Assembly (NCBI GenBank): GCA_003996215.1
Contig: QJPP01000286.1
Location: 744,001 to 808,000, forward strand
Direction: 5' to 3'
DNA: 64,000 nt
Origin: Jaltomata sinuosa
Lineage: Eukaryota > Streptophyta > Magnoliopsida > Solanales > Solanaceae
The position numbers and the translations under genes are program-made. The notes beneath the pieces were generated by a model that worked only from the letters and a program-made list of their open reading frames with translations, did not search any database and was not told the origin of the DNA. This document shows, in pieces, positions 1 through 13,200 of this stretch; position 1 is the stretch's first letter, and each line of letters starts with the position of its first letter.

Positions 1-5
1 AGATC

Positions 6-1226
6 ATGCCTCGACGTTCTATGCCTCACCCAGCCACTTGAAATGTCGCTCCTCTAGTTTTGGCCCCCGAGGTCACAAATGAGGAATTCAGGAACGCCAT
101 CCATTTGCTAGCCCAGACCTTGGCCTCCCAAACTAACCAGCCGGCTCCTATCCCAGTCCATCCTCAAGGTGAGGTAGCAACCCGGGTTCATGATTTTATC
201 CGAATGAACCCACCCGAATTTTGGGGTTCGAAAGTGAGTGAGGACCCACTTAACTTTATTGATGAAGTGAAGAAGATATTTGATGTTATGCAACTGGTTG
301 GTGCTAATTGTGTGGAGCTCGCATCCTACCAACTCAAGGATGTAGCTCATATCTGGTTTACCCAATAGAAAGAGGCTAGAGCTAGGGACGTGATCCCTAT
401 GACTTGGGAGTGTTTCGAGAGGGCTTTCCTCGATCGGTTCTTTCCCCGGGAGTTGAGGCAAGCAAAGACTGAAGAGTTTGTGAACTTGAGATGGGGGTCG
501 ATGTCAGTCCAAGAGTATAGTTTGAAGTTCACTCAGTTATCGAGGTATGCCCCTTCTATGGTAGCGAACCCGCATGACCAAATGAGTAAGTTTATCTATA
601 GGGTTTCAGACATGGTGAAGAAGAAGTGCAGGTCTACTATGCTGTTGAGTGATATGAATATTTCCAGACTCATGCTCACCAGATCGAGAGGGACAAGCTT
701 AGGGAGATGTCTAGGGATAAAAAGAGAGTTATATCCGAGAGTTCAGGTTTTGGCCATCAGAGGTCCGATGGCGGGCACCGCTCCTCATTTTAGAAGAAGT
801 CATCAGGACCCATTCATTCTTCTGCTAGTGCTCCTACCTAGGCCCTGAGGCCTCGTCATGATAAGAGTGGTAGAGGATCTGGCTCTTATTTGCAGTCTCA
901 GGGGAGTGTTACTAGAGGACCATCCCATCCCATTTGCAACAAGTGTGGGAAGAATCACATGGGAGAGTGTCGCACGAGCATGGGAGCATGCTTTGGGTGC
1001 GGACATGCTTGACACATGGTTAGAGATTGACCTTCAGCTAAAAAAGGGCTGGGTGGTAGTAGGGCTCAGTCTGCTCCAGCAGCCCCAGGAGGTCGACCAG
1101 CCCAGCAGGGCACAGTTTCTAATTCTGGTGGTCAGCGCCAGAACCGTCTTTATGATATGTCCTCTCTTCAAGACCAGAAGGGTTCCCAGATGTTGTCACT
1201 GGTATGTTGAAAATCTTCTCTTTTGA
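6..1226 (+). pseudogene. gag region of gypsy element 1, broken
   Basis: Gag packages the element RNA. The ATG at 6 is in the same frame as the recognisable gag core, but a TGA at 39-41 stops it after 11 codons. The core resumes (EVTNEEFRNAI, ILL-type start) to a TAG at 366-368 and then continues in another frame from about 390 (WECFERAFLDRFFP, SVQEYSLKFTQLSRYAP). A zinc knuckle CNKCGKNHMGEC is at 935-970. The equivalent region of element 2 (59,547 onward) begins the same way, which supports the ATG choice. Several stops look like CGA to TGA or TGG to TAG changes. Confidence 0.85.
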
Positions 1227-4200
1227 TGTGTATGCTTTGTTGGACCCCGGTGCCTCTTTATCCTTTGTGAATCCTTATGTGGCATGCAAATTTGAAATTT
1301 GTCTTGATTTGCTTTAAGAACCCTTTTGTGTTTCTACCCCTGTTGGTGAGTCAGTCTTAGCCAAAAGAATCTACCGAAATTGCCCTATCTTAGTCCTTCA
1401 TAGAGTCACTTTAGCGGATTTAGTAGAATTGGAGATGACTGATTTTGATGTTATTCTTGGAATGGATTGGCTACATGCTTGTTATGCTTTTGTTGATTGT
1501 CGTACTCGGGTTGTTAGTTTTAAGTTTCCAAATGAACCCGTCTTAGAATGGCAAGGTAGTCCCCCTTCCTTGAAAGGTCATTTCATATCTTATCTTAAGG
1601 ATAGGAAGATGATTTCAAAGGGGTATGTTTATCACATAGCGCATGTTATGGACACAGAGTCTGAAACCCCCTCCCTTCAGTCGGTTCCTATTGTAAATGA
1701 GTTTCCAAAAGTGTTTCCCGAGGATTTTTCCGGAGTCCCTCTTGAGCAGGAGATCGACTTGGGGATAAATCTTCTTCCAGATATGAACCCTATCTCTATT
1801 CCTCCCTATAGAATGGCTCCCATGGAGCTTAAAGAGTTAAAGGATCAGTTGAAGGATCTTTCTGATAAAGGTTTCATCAGGCCTAGCATTTCTCCATAGG
1901 GTGCCCCGGTTTTATTTGTTCGAAAGAAAGATGGTTCTCTTAGAATGTGTATTGACTATCGTCAGTTAAACAAGGTCACAATCAAGAATAAATATCCCAT
2001 TTCTAGGATTAATGACTTGTTCGATCAGCTTCAGGGTGCTAGTTTCTTCTCCAAGATTGACCTAAGATCAGGTTATCATCAACTTCGTGTTAAAGAGTGT
2101 GATATTCTGAAGACAACCTTCAGGACTCGGTATGGTCATTATGAATTTGTCATGATGTCTTTTGGTCTAACCAATGCTCCTGCAGCTTTTATGGATTTGA
2201 TGAACCGTGTGTTCAAGTAGTATTTGGATATGTTTGTGATTGTTTTCATTGATGATATCCTTATCTACTCTCAAAGTGAGAAGGCGCATGCAGACCATTT
2301 GAGAGTTGTGTTGCAAACTCTCATGGACCAGCAATTATTTGCTAAGTTTAGCAAGTGTGAGTTCTGGATGCAGTCCGTTGCATTTCTGGGTCATATTGTG
2401 ACTAGGGATGGTATTCGAGTTGATTCTCAAAAGATAGAGGCGGTAAAGAACTGGCCTAGACCCACTTCCCCGTCTAATATTAGAAGCTTTTTGGGTTTGG
2501 CTGGCTACTACAGGAGGTTTGTGGAAGGATTTTCTTCCATTGCTGCTCTTTTGACCCGATTGACTCAGAAAAAGGTAAAATTTTAGTGGTCTGATTTTAA
2601 TGTGAGAAGAACTTTCAGGAATTGAAGACTAGATTGACCACAGCTCTAGTGTTAGCTCTACCCGAGGGCCTAGATGAATTTGTTGTGTATTGTGATGCTT
2701 CTAGGATTGGTTTGGGTTGTGTTTTAATAAAACGTGGTAAGGTGATTGCTTATGCCTCTAGACAGCTTAAGACTCATGAGAAGAACTACCCTACTCATGA
2801 TCTTGAGCTAGCAGTGGTGGTCTTTGCTTTAAAAATTTGGAGACATTACTTGTATAGGGTGTATGTGCATGTATTCACCGATCATAAGAGTCTTCAATAT
2901 GTGTTCACTCAGAAGGAATTGAATTTGCGACAAAGGAGATGGCTTGAGCTCCTTAAGGATTATGACATGAGTGTGCTTTACCATCCGGGTAAGGCCAATG
3001 TTGTGGCGTATGCACTTAGTAGATTGTCGATGGGTAGTGTGTCTTCAGTCAAATAAGGAAAGAAGGAAATAGTTAAGGAGGTTCATAGGCTAGCTCAGTT
3101 GGGAGTCCTCCTTATGGACTCAACAGAAGGTGGGGGTTTTGTTCAGAATGGTTCCAAATCATCCTTGGTAGCAGAAGTGAAGGCAAAGCAGGACAGTGAT
3201 CCCATTTTACTTCAGCTTAAGGGTGCAGTCCATCAGCAAAGGGTTGAGGTGTTCTCACAAGGGAGAGATAGTGTACTTCGTTATCAGGGTCAACTATGTG
3301 TGCCAAATGTAAATGGGTTACGCCAGCAGATTTTGACTGAGGCTCATAGTTCCAGATATTCCATCCACCCCGGTGCCATAAATATGTACCGTGATCTATG
3401 GGAAGTCTATTGGGGGAATGGTATGAAGAGGGACATAGTCGGTTTTGTGGCTAAGTGTCCCAACTGTCAGCAAGTGAAGGTAGAGCACCAGCAACTAGGT
3501 GGCTTGATTCAGGATATTAGTCTTCCTACTTAGAAGTGGGAAGCGATTAACATGCACTTCATTACAGGTTTGCCTCTTACTCGAAGGCAACATGATTTGA
3601 TTTGGGTGATTGTCGATCGGATGACTAAATTATCCCACTTCTTGGCTGTTAAGACTACGCATTCAGCAGACGATTATGCCAGACTCTACATTCGGGAGAT
3701 AGTTCCTTTGTCCATCATTTCAGATAGGAGTACTCAGTTTAATTCTCAGTTTTGGAGATCATTTCAGAGAGGTCTTGGTACTCAGGTAAAGCTTAGCACA
3801 GCTTTTTACCCTCAGACAGATGGCCAGGCAGAGTGCACTATTCAGACTTTGGAGGATATGTTGAGAGCTTGTGTGATCGATTTCAAAGGTAATTGGGATG
3901 ATCACTTACCTCTTATCGAGTTTGCCTACAACAACAGCTTTCACTCTAGCATCTGGATGGCTCCGTATGAGTCACTTTATGGTCGGAGATGTAGATCTCT
4001 TATTGGTTGGTTTGAGGTAGGTGAGGCAGCTTTGATTGGACCAGATTCGGTGCATGAGACCATGGAGAAGGTTCAGCTTATTAGGGAGAGGTTGAAGACC
4101 GCTCAGAGTCGACAAAAATAATACGCGGATGTGAGGAGGAGGGAATTAGAATTTGAAGTTGATGATTGGGTTTTTCTAAAGGTGTCACCCATGAAGGGTG

Positions 4201-4699
4201 TGATGAGATTCAGCAAGAACGGGAAGCTTAGTCTCCGTTTTGTAGGTCCTTATCGGATTCTAAGGATGGTTGGTAAGGTTGCTTATGAGTTGGATTTGCC
4301 ATCAGATTTGGAAGTGGTTCATCCAGTTTTCCATGTTTTTTTATTGAAAAAGTGTGTTGGTGATCCGACCTTGATTGTTCCTTTGGAGGATGTAGATGTG
4401 AAGGATAATCTTACCTATGAGGAGGTCCCCGTAGAAATCTCGATCATCAGATTCGAAGGTTGAGGAACAAAGAAGTCGTTTTGGTAAAAGTTCTTTGGAG
4501 AAATCAGCTTGTTGAAGGAGCTACTTGGGAAGCGGAATCAGCCATGAAAGACAAGTACCCTCATCTCTTTCCTTCAATTCCGTTCCATCTTGAGGTAATA
4601 GTTTCATCCTTAGTATGTTCCTCCAATCCTATTCCATCAGTTACTCTCATGATCCCAGCATGCATTCATGTTTTTGAAGTTGATTTAACCATGTTTTAA
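1205..4699 (+). pseudogene. pol region of gypsy element 1 (PR-RT-RH-IN-chromodomain), broken
   Basis: Protease: the LLDPGASLSF active-site segment lies at about 1,228-1,262. RT: 1,945-2,590, with CIDYRQLNKVTIKN and an intact FIDDIL catalytic box near 2,245. RNase H: 2,622-3,056, with YCDAS, THDLELA and FTDHKSL, but the late VADALSR aspartate reads VAYALSR. Integrase: a His2Cys2 finger (3,340-3,490), then a core whose first catalytic Asp is His (MHFITGLP); the second Asp (ISDRSTQF) and the Glu (DGQAECTIQ) are present. Four residues seem missing before ISDR. The chromodomain-like tail is at 4,460-4,580 (LVKVLWRNQL, ATWEAES). Internal stops include 1,897 TAG, 2,218 TAG, 2,584 TAG, 3,531 TAG and 4,119 TAA. 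Confidence 0.92.
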
Positions 4700-4811
4700 G
4701 TTGAAAAGTTCAGTTTTCATGTTTATTCCTCGAATTCTATATTTTGTTGTTGGTTGGGCTATTTTTGTCTTCAGTATTCCCTTGTTTAGTCTTTATTCGA
4801 GGACGAATGAT

Positions 4812-4827
4812 CCCAAGGGGGAGATAT
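4812..4827 (+). other. Polypurine tract of gypsy element 1
   Basis: A purine run (AAGGGGGAGA) sits a few bases before the TG that starts the 3' LTR. This is the expected position for the primer of plus-strand DNA synthesis. Confidence 0.75.
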
Positions 4828-6857
4828 TGTAACACCTCAGAAATTAAACCAGCTATCTAAGTCTGAAAACTCAAAAAAAAATCATGTTCCAGGAATGACG
4901 ATCCAAACCACGGGCCATGGTTTGAACCACGGGTTGTGGAATGGAACCGTGATTCCCTTCTGTTGATTTAGCCTCTGGTCTAGAACCACGAGTTGGTTCT
5001 ATGGACTGTGGTTCAAACTATGGGTCCGTCCTATCGACTCGTGGAACCAGATCAAGGGGATGACAAGTTCCCCAGGTTTCACGATTGGGTTTAACGACCC
5101 GTTATCCAATCTACGGGTCCGTTTTATTGACCCATAGGATTGCCTTCTACATCATGAATTGTTGTCCATGAACCATGAGTTAGAACCACAGGACATGGTT
5201 TAAACGATGACCCATAGAACCGACACATGATTCCTGAAGCCGACCCATTTTTCAGCTTTTTCTTAATTAAATCCCAGGGGTATTTTAGTCATTACCCACC
5301 CTTTTAACTCCAAAATGATGTCGTTTTGACTATTTGAAGAAGGGTTTTCACCCTTATTAGCCTAAGTTCCTTCTCATTATCTCATTCATCTCCCAAAAAG
5401 AAAAAGAACTCTCTCAAGCTCAAGATCTCAAGCTCCAAGTCCAAGTCTCCTAAGTCTTTTCAATTCAAGTGGGTTAGCATCAATCAAGGTATGTGGGTAT
5501 TCAACAATGAGTTCCTTTCACCCTTGTGCTCAAAACCCCAAATTTCAAATTGTGATTTCATGAACTTTCAAATTAGGGTTTTTACACAATTCTTATGGGT
5601 TTTGCTATAAATTGCCTTCTCATAATTTTATTATGAAATTCTATTAAATTTCATGATTTTGCAATGGTTTTTATATATGAACTCATATTTCATGAATTGA
5701 AGGTTAATTTTGGTGAATCCTACATGCATGAAGGGATTTAAAAAATTGGGGGAAATGATGGCATGAGTTCATGAATTTCAAGCAAGTGCATGCCTAATTC
5801 TTATGTTTTATGAAAGTATATGTTATTATGAAATTGAACTAAGGCCATGCAAGTTTTCAAGTTATGAATTATTATGCAATGCAAGACACTCGATGTTCCA
5901 TCAGTGCTCCTGAATCGATTTCTAAACTATAATTCATGAGTTGTATGATGATTCAGGGTATGAACATGTTATGAACAAGTTTGGCATCATATATGTCACA
6001 TGTATATGAGCTCATGTTATATGTTTTGGTAGTAGTATTTAGCACCGAGATATGAGGGTTCAGATAACCCAAGTCCAAAACTATGTTGCCACCGTAGGTT
6101 GCCCTCTATGGCTTATTATGACAGGATCCTGGTACAACATGGTTCTAACTTTGGCCGGTTAGCATAGCCCTTATCAGTGGGGGTACATGACACTGGACTC
6201 TATGTAGCTCAGCATGGTTTATGTCGGTTAAGATAAACTCCCACATGATCATTTTCAAACTATGAAGTTATATAATTCTATACTTTGAACTTAAGTTTTC
6301 TTTCATCTCTTATGTCTCTTATCTTAATACTTATTCATGTTCTTCCTTTATGTAACAAGTCATTTTAAGTATGTTTTAACGGTTTTTCTCATGTTCATGC
6401 ATCGCTCTCATACTCGGTACATCCTATAGTATTGATGCATATCTTGCGTTGCATCCTTTGATGATGCAGATTCAAGTGTTCCTTCTCGGACCCGTGGCTA
6501 GAGCTTCCAGGCCACTTTATATTAGCTGTTGGTGAGTCCTCTTAGATCGAGGACTAGTTATGTTCTTAGTTAGTGTTAGCTATTGTAGTTTCTACACTAC
6601 GAGTTAGCTAGGGTCTTGTCCTAGCAACTCTTTATGTCATGAGTAGAGGCTTTTCAGACATAGACAGCTTTTGAGTCTCTTTCTATATTTTGTATTCCTA
6701 TTTGACTTGATTATCCATTTATGTGATTCTGGATTTATCTATTATGCTTCCGCTTATCTTTTGTTACGCTTGAGAATGCTATGATCAAGGGTTAGCTTAG
6801 GGAACTTGTGGTCCCAAGTCCCGTGTTACGTCTAGGGGGTAACCTCAGGGCGTGACA
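4828..6857 (+). repeat. 3' LTR of gypsy element 1
   Basis: It begins TGTAACACC and ends GGGCGTGACA, the TG...CA form of the related LTR at 57,357-59,331. It shares with that LTR a run of CCACGGG/CCGTGG motifs near its start, the TTTAGCACCGAG stretch in the middle (about 6,038) and the CCGTGTTANGTCTAGGGG block near the end. Length is about 2.0 kb in both. The position matching the clear TATA box of the other LTR (57,816) is degraded here. Confidence 0.88.
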
Positions 6858-9414
6858 AGGTTAAAGAGGGGATTCTCCGAAATGTTGTTATAAGAAAATA
6901 GAATATCGTAATTGGTTGAATTACCAAGGTTAATAGAGGTCTCTCCCCATGTTGTATTTCAGTACTAGAAGGAGGGTTAGGATTGGATATATCTACTAGT
7001 ATGTGTTAAGGGGTGAATTGGGGTTAGTCTTCAGACGAGATTTCAAGGTTAGGTTTATGTACCCAGAATGGGGGTAGGTAACATTTGTTGATTTATAATA
7101 TGCATTATTTGTTCACGTACTATTTTGTGGTAGTGTATGAGTTGCATGTTTAGGGAATGTTTTGGGAATGTCTAGTTGTCCGGTAATCAGTCTTGTGAAA
7201 TGAACTTCTTTTGTTTGCTTATTGGTTTTAGAAGTATGTTTGTTCATTGATGGTGATTGATTTAGACTTGTTATGGCATTCGGTTAGCTCGGGTACCACG
7301 CCTGGTACAGGTTTACTAACGGTTGGCTCAGGTACCACGTCTGGTACAGGTATACTAACGGTTGGCTTGGGTACCACGCCTGGTACGAGAATTACTAATG
7401 ATTGGCTCGAGTACCACGCCTGGTACGAGATACTAATGGTTGGCTCGGGTACCACACCTGGTACAGGTTCTATATTGGTTGGCTCAGGTACCATACCTGG
7501 TATGGGTTAATTATGCATTATTGACTATGATTGTTGATGGTTCCATAAGTGTACCAGGTTGATTGTTAAATCTGTGATTGATTACATTAGTCCTTGAGAG
7601 GCCGGGTTATTACACTTAAAGGTGGGGATAGTTTTGGGGTGGACCAGGCATTGCATGTTAACACTTAGGTGTTGGTCTAGGGATCCTTGATTGGTCCAGG
7701 TAATGAAAAAGGGTAAATATCATGTTTATTATTGTTGTTAAATGATTGTTGAACCTGTTCTCTGTGGTTGATAAGTAAAAAGGTAGACTGAGAGTCTGGA
7801 TTTGTACTACTGGTTGTTATTATATGTTGCACTGCTTTACTCAGTGTTGGTGTACTTATTATTCTTTATATGTTAGGTTCCTGAGAGGGCCAATATTTAT
7901 TATTATTTAGCATAAAGTTGGTCTTTGAAGGGCCGGGTTAGTGTGCTTAAGTGACAAGGTGGTTCTTCTGTGAACCAGGGCCGTATGTCATGGGCATAGA
8001 TGATGTACTAGGGGTCCTTGTTGTGTCTGGGTTATGTAAAAAGGATGTATGTTGGTTGTGACTAAGAATTGTCAATGTCGGCTAGACTTGCTACGTGTGG
8101 TTGATAAGCTAAGGAGGAGACTTGTGGTCTGGTTATAATGTTGGTTGTTGTTACTTGTAGAGTATGGCCCTGGGGGTCATTGGGGCGGTTTTGTACTAGT
8201 AGGTGGCAGTATGACGAGTGCGGTCTACGTCACTAAGCAGTGGGGTTTACTCCAAGTTGTTGAGTCGTAGTGATTGACTTGGGTAAGGAAATGGTAGTCC
8301 GGGTATGGACATAGATGTTGGCAATGGTTAAGGTGACTTGGAAAGCCTAAGGGTTAGTGTGGCTTGAGAAGTCTAAATGACAAAGTGACTTGGGAAGTCT
8401 AGGTGTCAAGGTGACTTAGGAAGTTTTCAGAGTCATGGGGTGGAGTCACCGAGTGAGGGAGTTGGCAGCGGAAGGGATAGGAAGGGTTGCCATTGGTTTG
8501 GGATAAAGGTGGATGTTGGAGGATGGGACTACATTGGTTAATTTCATGTTTTCCCTGATTTTATTATATGATGGTATGAGTGAATTTGGGTCGACCGATG
8601 ATGTCTACCAATATGTGTGTTTGTACTGATTCTACTCTTGCTATACCTTTTTGGGTATAGTCTGGTTGCAGGGTTGGTGATGTTTCATAGGTACAAGACG
8701 ACGGCGATCTTCAGCAGCTTTTACTCCTTTTCTCTATGGTGGGAGTTGTGTCATATCATTTTTCCTTGTAACATTCCTATAGTAGCTCTTGTACCGGCTT
8801 AGACTAGGTTCTAGGAAGGGCTGTTTTCAAATTGTAAAAGGTTTTTCCGCATATCTTGTAAACATTTTCATGTATCACAAAGGCTTATTTCATGATTTAT
8901 TTCTTTTTTTGCATTACCTATTGGTTCGGGTGGTAAGGGTTCTCCTATCTAGGTGGATTAGAGTAGGTACCTGCACGGCCCAGTAGTTGGGTCGTGACAG
9001 TGGGCCATCGCCACTGATCCATTGGTGACTCATGCGGGCTAATCTTTTGGACTAACCGAGGCTGAGGGTGAGCTCTTGACGATCGACGCTTAGCTTTTAG
9101 CACATCCTTTGTATCTTGTACTCTTTTTGCTATTCTGAGACAGATATGTATATATTATTTTGGATCCTTTGTACTTTGTTGATGTAGTTCTGGGTCTTAT
9201 ACTATGATATCAGGTTTTGGGTGTGGTTTAGTTTCCACTTATGCATTCCTGTTGCTTTTTTCGTTATCTTATTTCCCTTGCTTCCTCTTATATTATGCTT
9301 CTTCCGCTTGCTTTTTGGCTAGTATCCCATTACTAACCATTCCAGACTATGGGGATTGGTTCGCCTACTGTGGGGTTGTAGGTGCCATCATGATCAAAAA
9401 ATCGGGTCATGACA
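6858..9414 (+). repeat. LTR fragment of a second gypsy-like family (family B), 3' end at GGGTCATGACA
   Basis: No intact coding region. The last 300 bases (CATTACTAACCATTCCAG, GGGGTTGTAGGTGCCATCATGA, GGGTCATGACA) match the end of the minus-strand LTRs of element 3, so this is an LTR 3' end on the + strand. Several other blocks match too, such as TATTCTGAGACAGATATGTATA. No primer-binding site follows, so it is a solo or truncated LTR. It starts exactly where element 1 ends, so element 1 probably inserted into it. Confidence 0.7.
7262..7510. repeat. Minisatellite, six copies of a ~42-bp unit containing a GTACCA-CGCC-TGGTAC hairpin
   Basis: Six units of the form TTGGCTCGGGTACCACGCCT plus GGTACAGGTT and a short variable spacer. 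The core is a 6-bp perfect inverted repeat with a 4-base loop. The same unit forms a larger array at 56,945-57,340. Confidence 0.92.
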
Positions 9415-10254
9415 GATTTTCCTAATTTATGATCTTATTATATGAACTTTTCAAAATACATATTCCATGACTTATGATATAATTTTCCTAATTTATGATC
9501 TTATATATAAAAAAATTTAACTATGATTTTGATATGTCATATGATATCCTTAACCATGAACTATGTTAAAATGACTTGAATCTTCTAAAATATTTGTAAC
9601 CTCCATAATGTCATGAAAATCCTTATCTTATTAACTATGGCAAAAAGATACTATCTTCCATGAATCTAAAACAAAGCTATCGAATGGTGAAATGTATGAA
9701 CATGAACCCAATGTGGATATCTTATGATTATGAGTCTAAAGTGGCTATATGATTATGAACCTAAGGTGGCTAATCTATAAATATGAGTCAAAACGATTAA
9801 AACAGAAATAATAAGAGCTTAAGGAAGTTAGATGGTTAATGGAGAAGGCATAAGTCTAGAATACAAATGCCTGAACCTACGTTTGTCGACGTAAGTATGG
9901 ATCGTTTGGTTAATTCGAGCAACTCTTTTATATGTATCTCAAAAGAGAATGATTACACATACTTTTTATGTCGTTATATACAAACCATACTGATCCACTC
10001 AACATTCGTGCTTAGGTCCTACGCGATCAGGTGTTGATCAAACTAACGTAGGTCGTGGTATGTATATATTTATGTCGATTATGCCATCTACTCCCACGTG
10101 AAACTAAAATGCTAATGAAAGTACTTATCTTGATTGTTTTATTGCATATTTTCACCTTCGTTTATTTGGAAAAGAAAAAGTAATTTCATTTTTGAAACGA
10201 GTTTGACTTGTATTAAATTCGAAAACTTATAAAATTTCTCAAACTTAATTAAAA
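9415..10254. other. AT-rich stretch, no gene recognised
   Basis: Contains a short direct repeat (TTTTCCTAATTTATGATCTT at about 9,417 and 9,483) and a second one (TGATTATGAGTCTAAAGTGG-like, 9,720-9,770). No coding sequence or terminal repeats found. It may be internal DNA of the adjacent Tat/Ogre-like element, but I cannot show this. Confidence 0.5.
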
Positions 10255-13200
10255 CAGAGTCGCCACTTAATTTTTAGAAAAAATCAAGAAAACCTTTGAA
10301 AAGATATTCAAAAAATTAAAACAATTAAAAACCTTTCGAATTTTAGAAATCCAGGTACGAAGTTAATATTAGCATTTCGAGAAGGGTTTTAAAGCATTCA
10401 AAATATCCGCTAACACGCGCTTATCTGATTATTTTTCCAACTGAAAATATTTGACTAACTTTGAAAATCATGAGAAATTATCGACTAGGTAAAGAAAAAC
10501 TCTTTTCATTATACGAAAATATTTATTTGTGGGAAAATGAACCAAGTTCTCAAGAATTGCTTTAAACGAGTTAAAACATGATAAATAATTTGTAAAATAA
10601 TCATGACACTCCGAAGGGAAAATTAACTAAGTAAAAAAAATGTTAAGAGTTTTACAAAGAGTCCAAATTAATACAAATAAGTTTAAACTAAAGAAGAAAA
10701 GAAGTTGGGTTTAGGCACTTAGGCCTAAACCCCTACATGGACTTGTCCATATTGGACTACCAATTTCGAGTTAAGCTCTTTTATTTTTTCCGCTCCTTTG
10801 GCCGTCCCTGTATATTAGCTTCCATTGTGTATGGCACTTAGGCCACACGTATCAAATTTTATCCCCTTTTGGGGCTTTGGAATAGGTGGACTCGAATGCA
10901 ATTTGGGCCTCTCTGGCCCAACAGAGGTTATGCGAGTAGGGAGTCCGTCCATGGAGGACTCGAGCAAATTTCATGCATCGAAACAAAAGAAAAGGAATTA
11001 GAGATCAATCAAAATTTAATGGAGCATGTATGATAAGTAGACACGATATCACATTAGTGAGTACAAGAAAACCAATGTTCATATTTTAATACCTTAGGCC
11101 TAGCCATGACATATCCTAACAGATTCCAACCAAACATTAACAAAGTATATTTCATGATAACTTGTATGATTGTGCTCCATGCCCTACTTTGAATAAGCAA
11201 GCAGGCACATTAGTTGGGAATTTAGGCACCATTCCTCATAGTTAGAATAAGTTATCGTGAATGCTTGTTTAAAACCAACCTACCTTATTAGTCTTTCCAG
11301 AAGCAAGGCACACATGAAAGAGCACACAAACATATGTTTAACAAATTTTCGACATACTGATTTTAAACAGATTGTTGGCCGAGAAACGAAATTTTTTCTC
11401 ACATTTGAAAAAATAGGAGGCAAACAACATGTCATGTTTTGAGGAAAACCAAATGGTAATTCCCAATGAACAACAACTGCCTTCAGGGAGAAACTAGCAG
11501 TCCAAACTGAGTTAAAACCAGCCATTACACTCTTTTTTTTTAAAAAAAAAAAAAACTTAATCATGTTTTGAATTAAAGAAAAATGATTCACACTCCAAAA
11601 TACCACAAAGAAGAAGATCGATCTTAAAATTAGCCATCTTAACAATTAAACAAAGAGTGGAATGGAAAAAAACAATTTTCAGAATCAATTGTATAAATAT
11701 GTTATTTTAAAATTTTAAAAGATGGGACGAAGGGTAAAGGGAACCTATCACAAGACTTATATTTTATTTGAACAAAACACACACCAAAGATCAAAGAAAA
11801 AATCTCATACTACTGGAGGATTAACATATTTAGCAAACACATGAGAGTAACACTTCGGACACAAATTTTTCTAAAAATGAGCGTCTGATCTTTCATGAAA
11901 CGAATTTTGAGCAGGATCTGGGTAAAAAATCCTTCACATAAACATAATTATCAACCTAAACATGTCATGCTAGAGCAATTAGGCATTTATAAATAACAAA
12001 GATCGTCCAGGATTCAACAGGCATACACCAAATTTTATCTTGTCAAACATGCTGAAAAGCCATGAAGATTCCACTTTTAGGAGCACCTGAAGAAAGCCAA
12101 ACCGTTTGGTTCAAAGCTTTCCTGGAGCTCAACTAATATTGGGATCGATTCATTAACCAGAAAACATACACCAGTCTACCACATCTATTCATCAATAGTT
12201 CGAATTTCTTGAGGAAAATGCAACATTCCAAGATATCTTGGTTCATTCTCGTAACTTCAGGAAAAGCACTCATGAATATTAAGATACATATCACCTAAAC
12301 ACACATGACAAAGGCGAAGAACACCAACATATTTATTTTACCATTAAACATAGGGTTACGCATGATATCAACTCTACACATGGAAATAAGATAAAGTAAC
12401 CATATGAACTCTTACACAGATCCAAAACAGTAAGATAAAGGAACAAAAAACTTTGAAAGCTTTTAAATAATGCGGCAACAACTTCAAACCAAACAAACAA
12501 ATATCAGATTCTTATTCATAAAAAAAAAACTTAGGAAATTACGTCTATGCATTCAAACAAGACCAGCCCAGTAGTTCTTACACTCACGATAAAAGTAAGA
12601 CAAATAAAAGAAGAGTTTTAAATGGGGATTACCTGTTCTCCAGCAGCGACTGGGTTTTAACGAGCTTCTTCGGAAAGAAAACTTCCACCACCGGCGTTCA
12701 TTTTCACTTCGTCAGAGAACACAATTTTTGGTGTTTTATCTCTGAAAACTCTCTTGGTTACGTAGGATTAGAGAAATGCTTCTCCAAAATCTTCAAATGT
12801 TTCCCCAAAAAGAGCTGCCAACTCTTAGGAAGAGAAGGGTTTATACAGGGAATTTTTCGGGTGAAATGGGGGAGTGGGGAATCGAAGGGTAATTTGGGAA
12901 AACCCTTTGGGAGAATTTCAAATTCTCCAACAGACGAGCAATGGTACGAGATTTGTACTGATTTTTGCTGATTGTGCAGAGAAATTGACACCTAGCAACC
13001 TCTAGAAGCTTCTGGGTCTAGGGCAGCGCACACTTGATGGGAAATTGGATGGAATTTGGAATTTTGATGGAGGTTTGAGCGTTGTTAGGGCTGGGGTTGT
13101 CATTTGCTGGAACTCCATTAGGGTTTCGTTTGGTTTTGTTAGAGGGAGAAGACGATGATGATGAAGATGATGGAGTACAGAGGTGGGTGAGTTTGGGAGC

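Larger units (their letters stand above)
1..6857 (+). mobile_element. Ty3/gypsy LTR retrotransposon (Del/Tekay chromovirus-like), left end cut by window
   Basis: The window opens 5 bases before the gag ATG, so the 5' LTR and primer-binding site lie outside. What is seen, in order: gag, a zinc knuckle, an aspartic protease, reverse transcriptase, RNase H, integrase, a chromodomain-like tail, a polypurine tract and a 3' LTR ending at 6,857. Protease before RT, with integrase after RNase H, is the Ty3/gypsy order. The C-terminal block (4,460-4,580) matches the Del/Tekay type of integrase-linked chromodomain. Many in-frame stops and frameshifts make it non-autonomous. The right flank is another LTR family, so it probably inserted into older repeat DNA. 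Confidence 0.93.

Noticed and set aside
1..6857. Endogenous pararetrovirus
   Set aside because: Protease, RT, RNase H, then integrase and chromodomain with long LTRs is a Ty3/gypsy retrotransposon; no movement or coat protein seen.
7228..7510. Open frames through the minisatellite giving VPEPT/GSGTTPGTG repeats
   Set aside because: Repeat unit length keeps frames open; an LTR location and both strands open argue against a protein.
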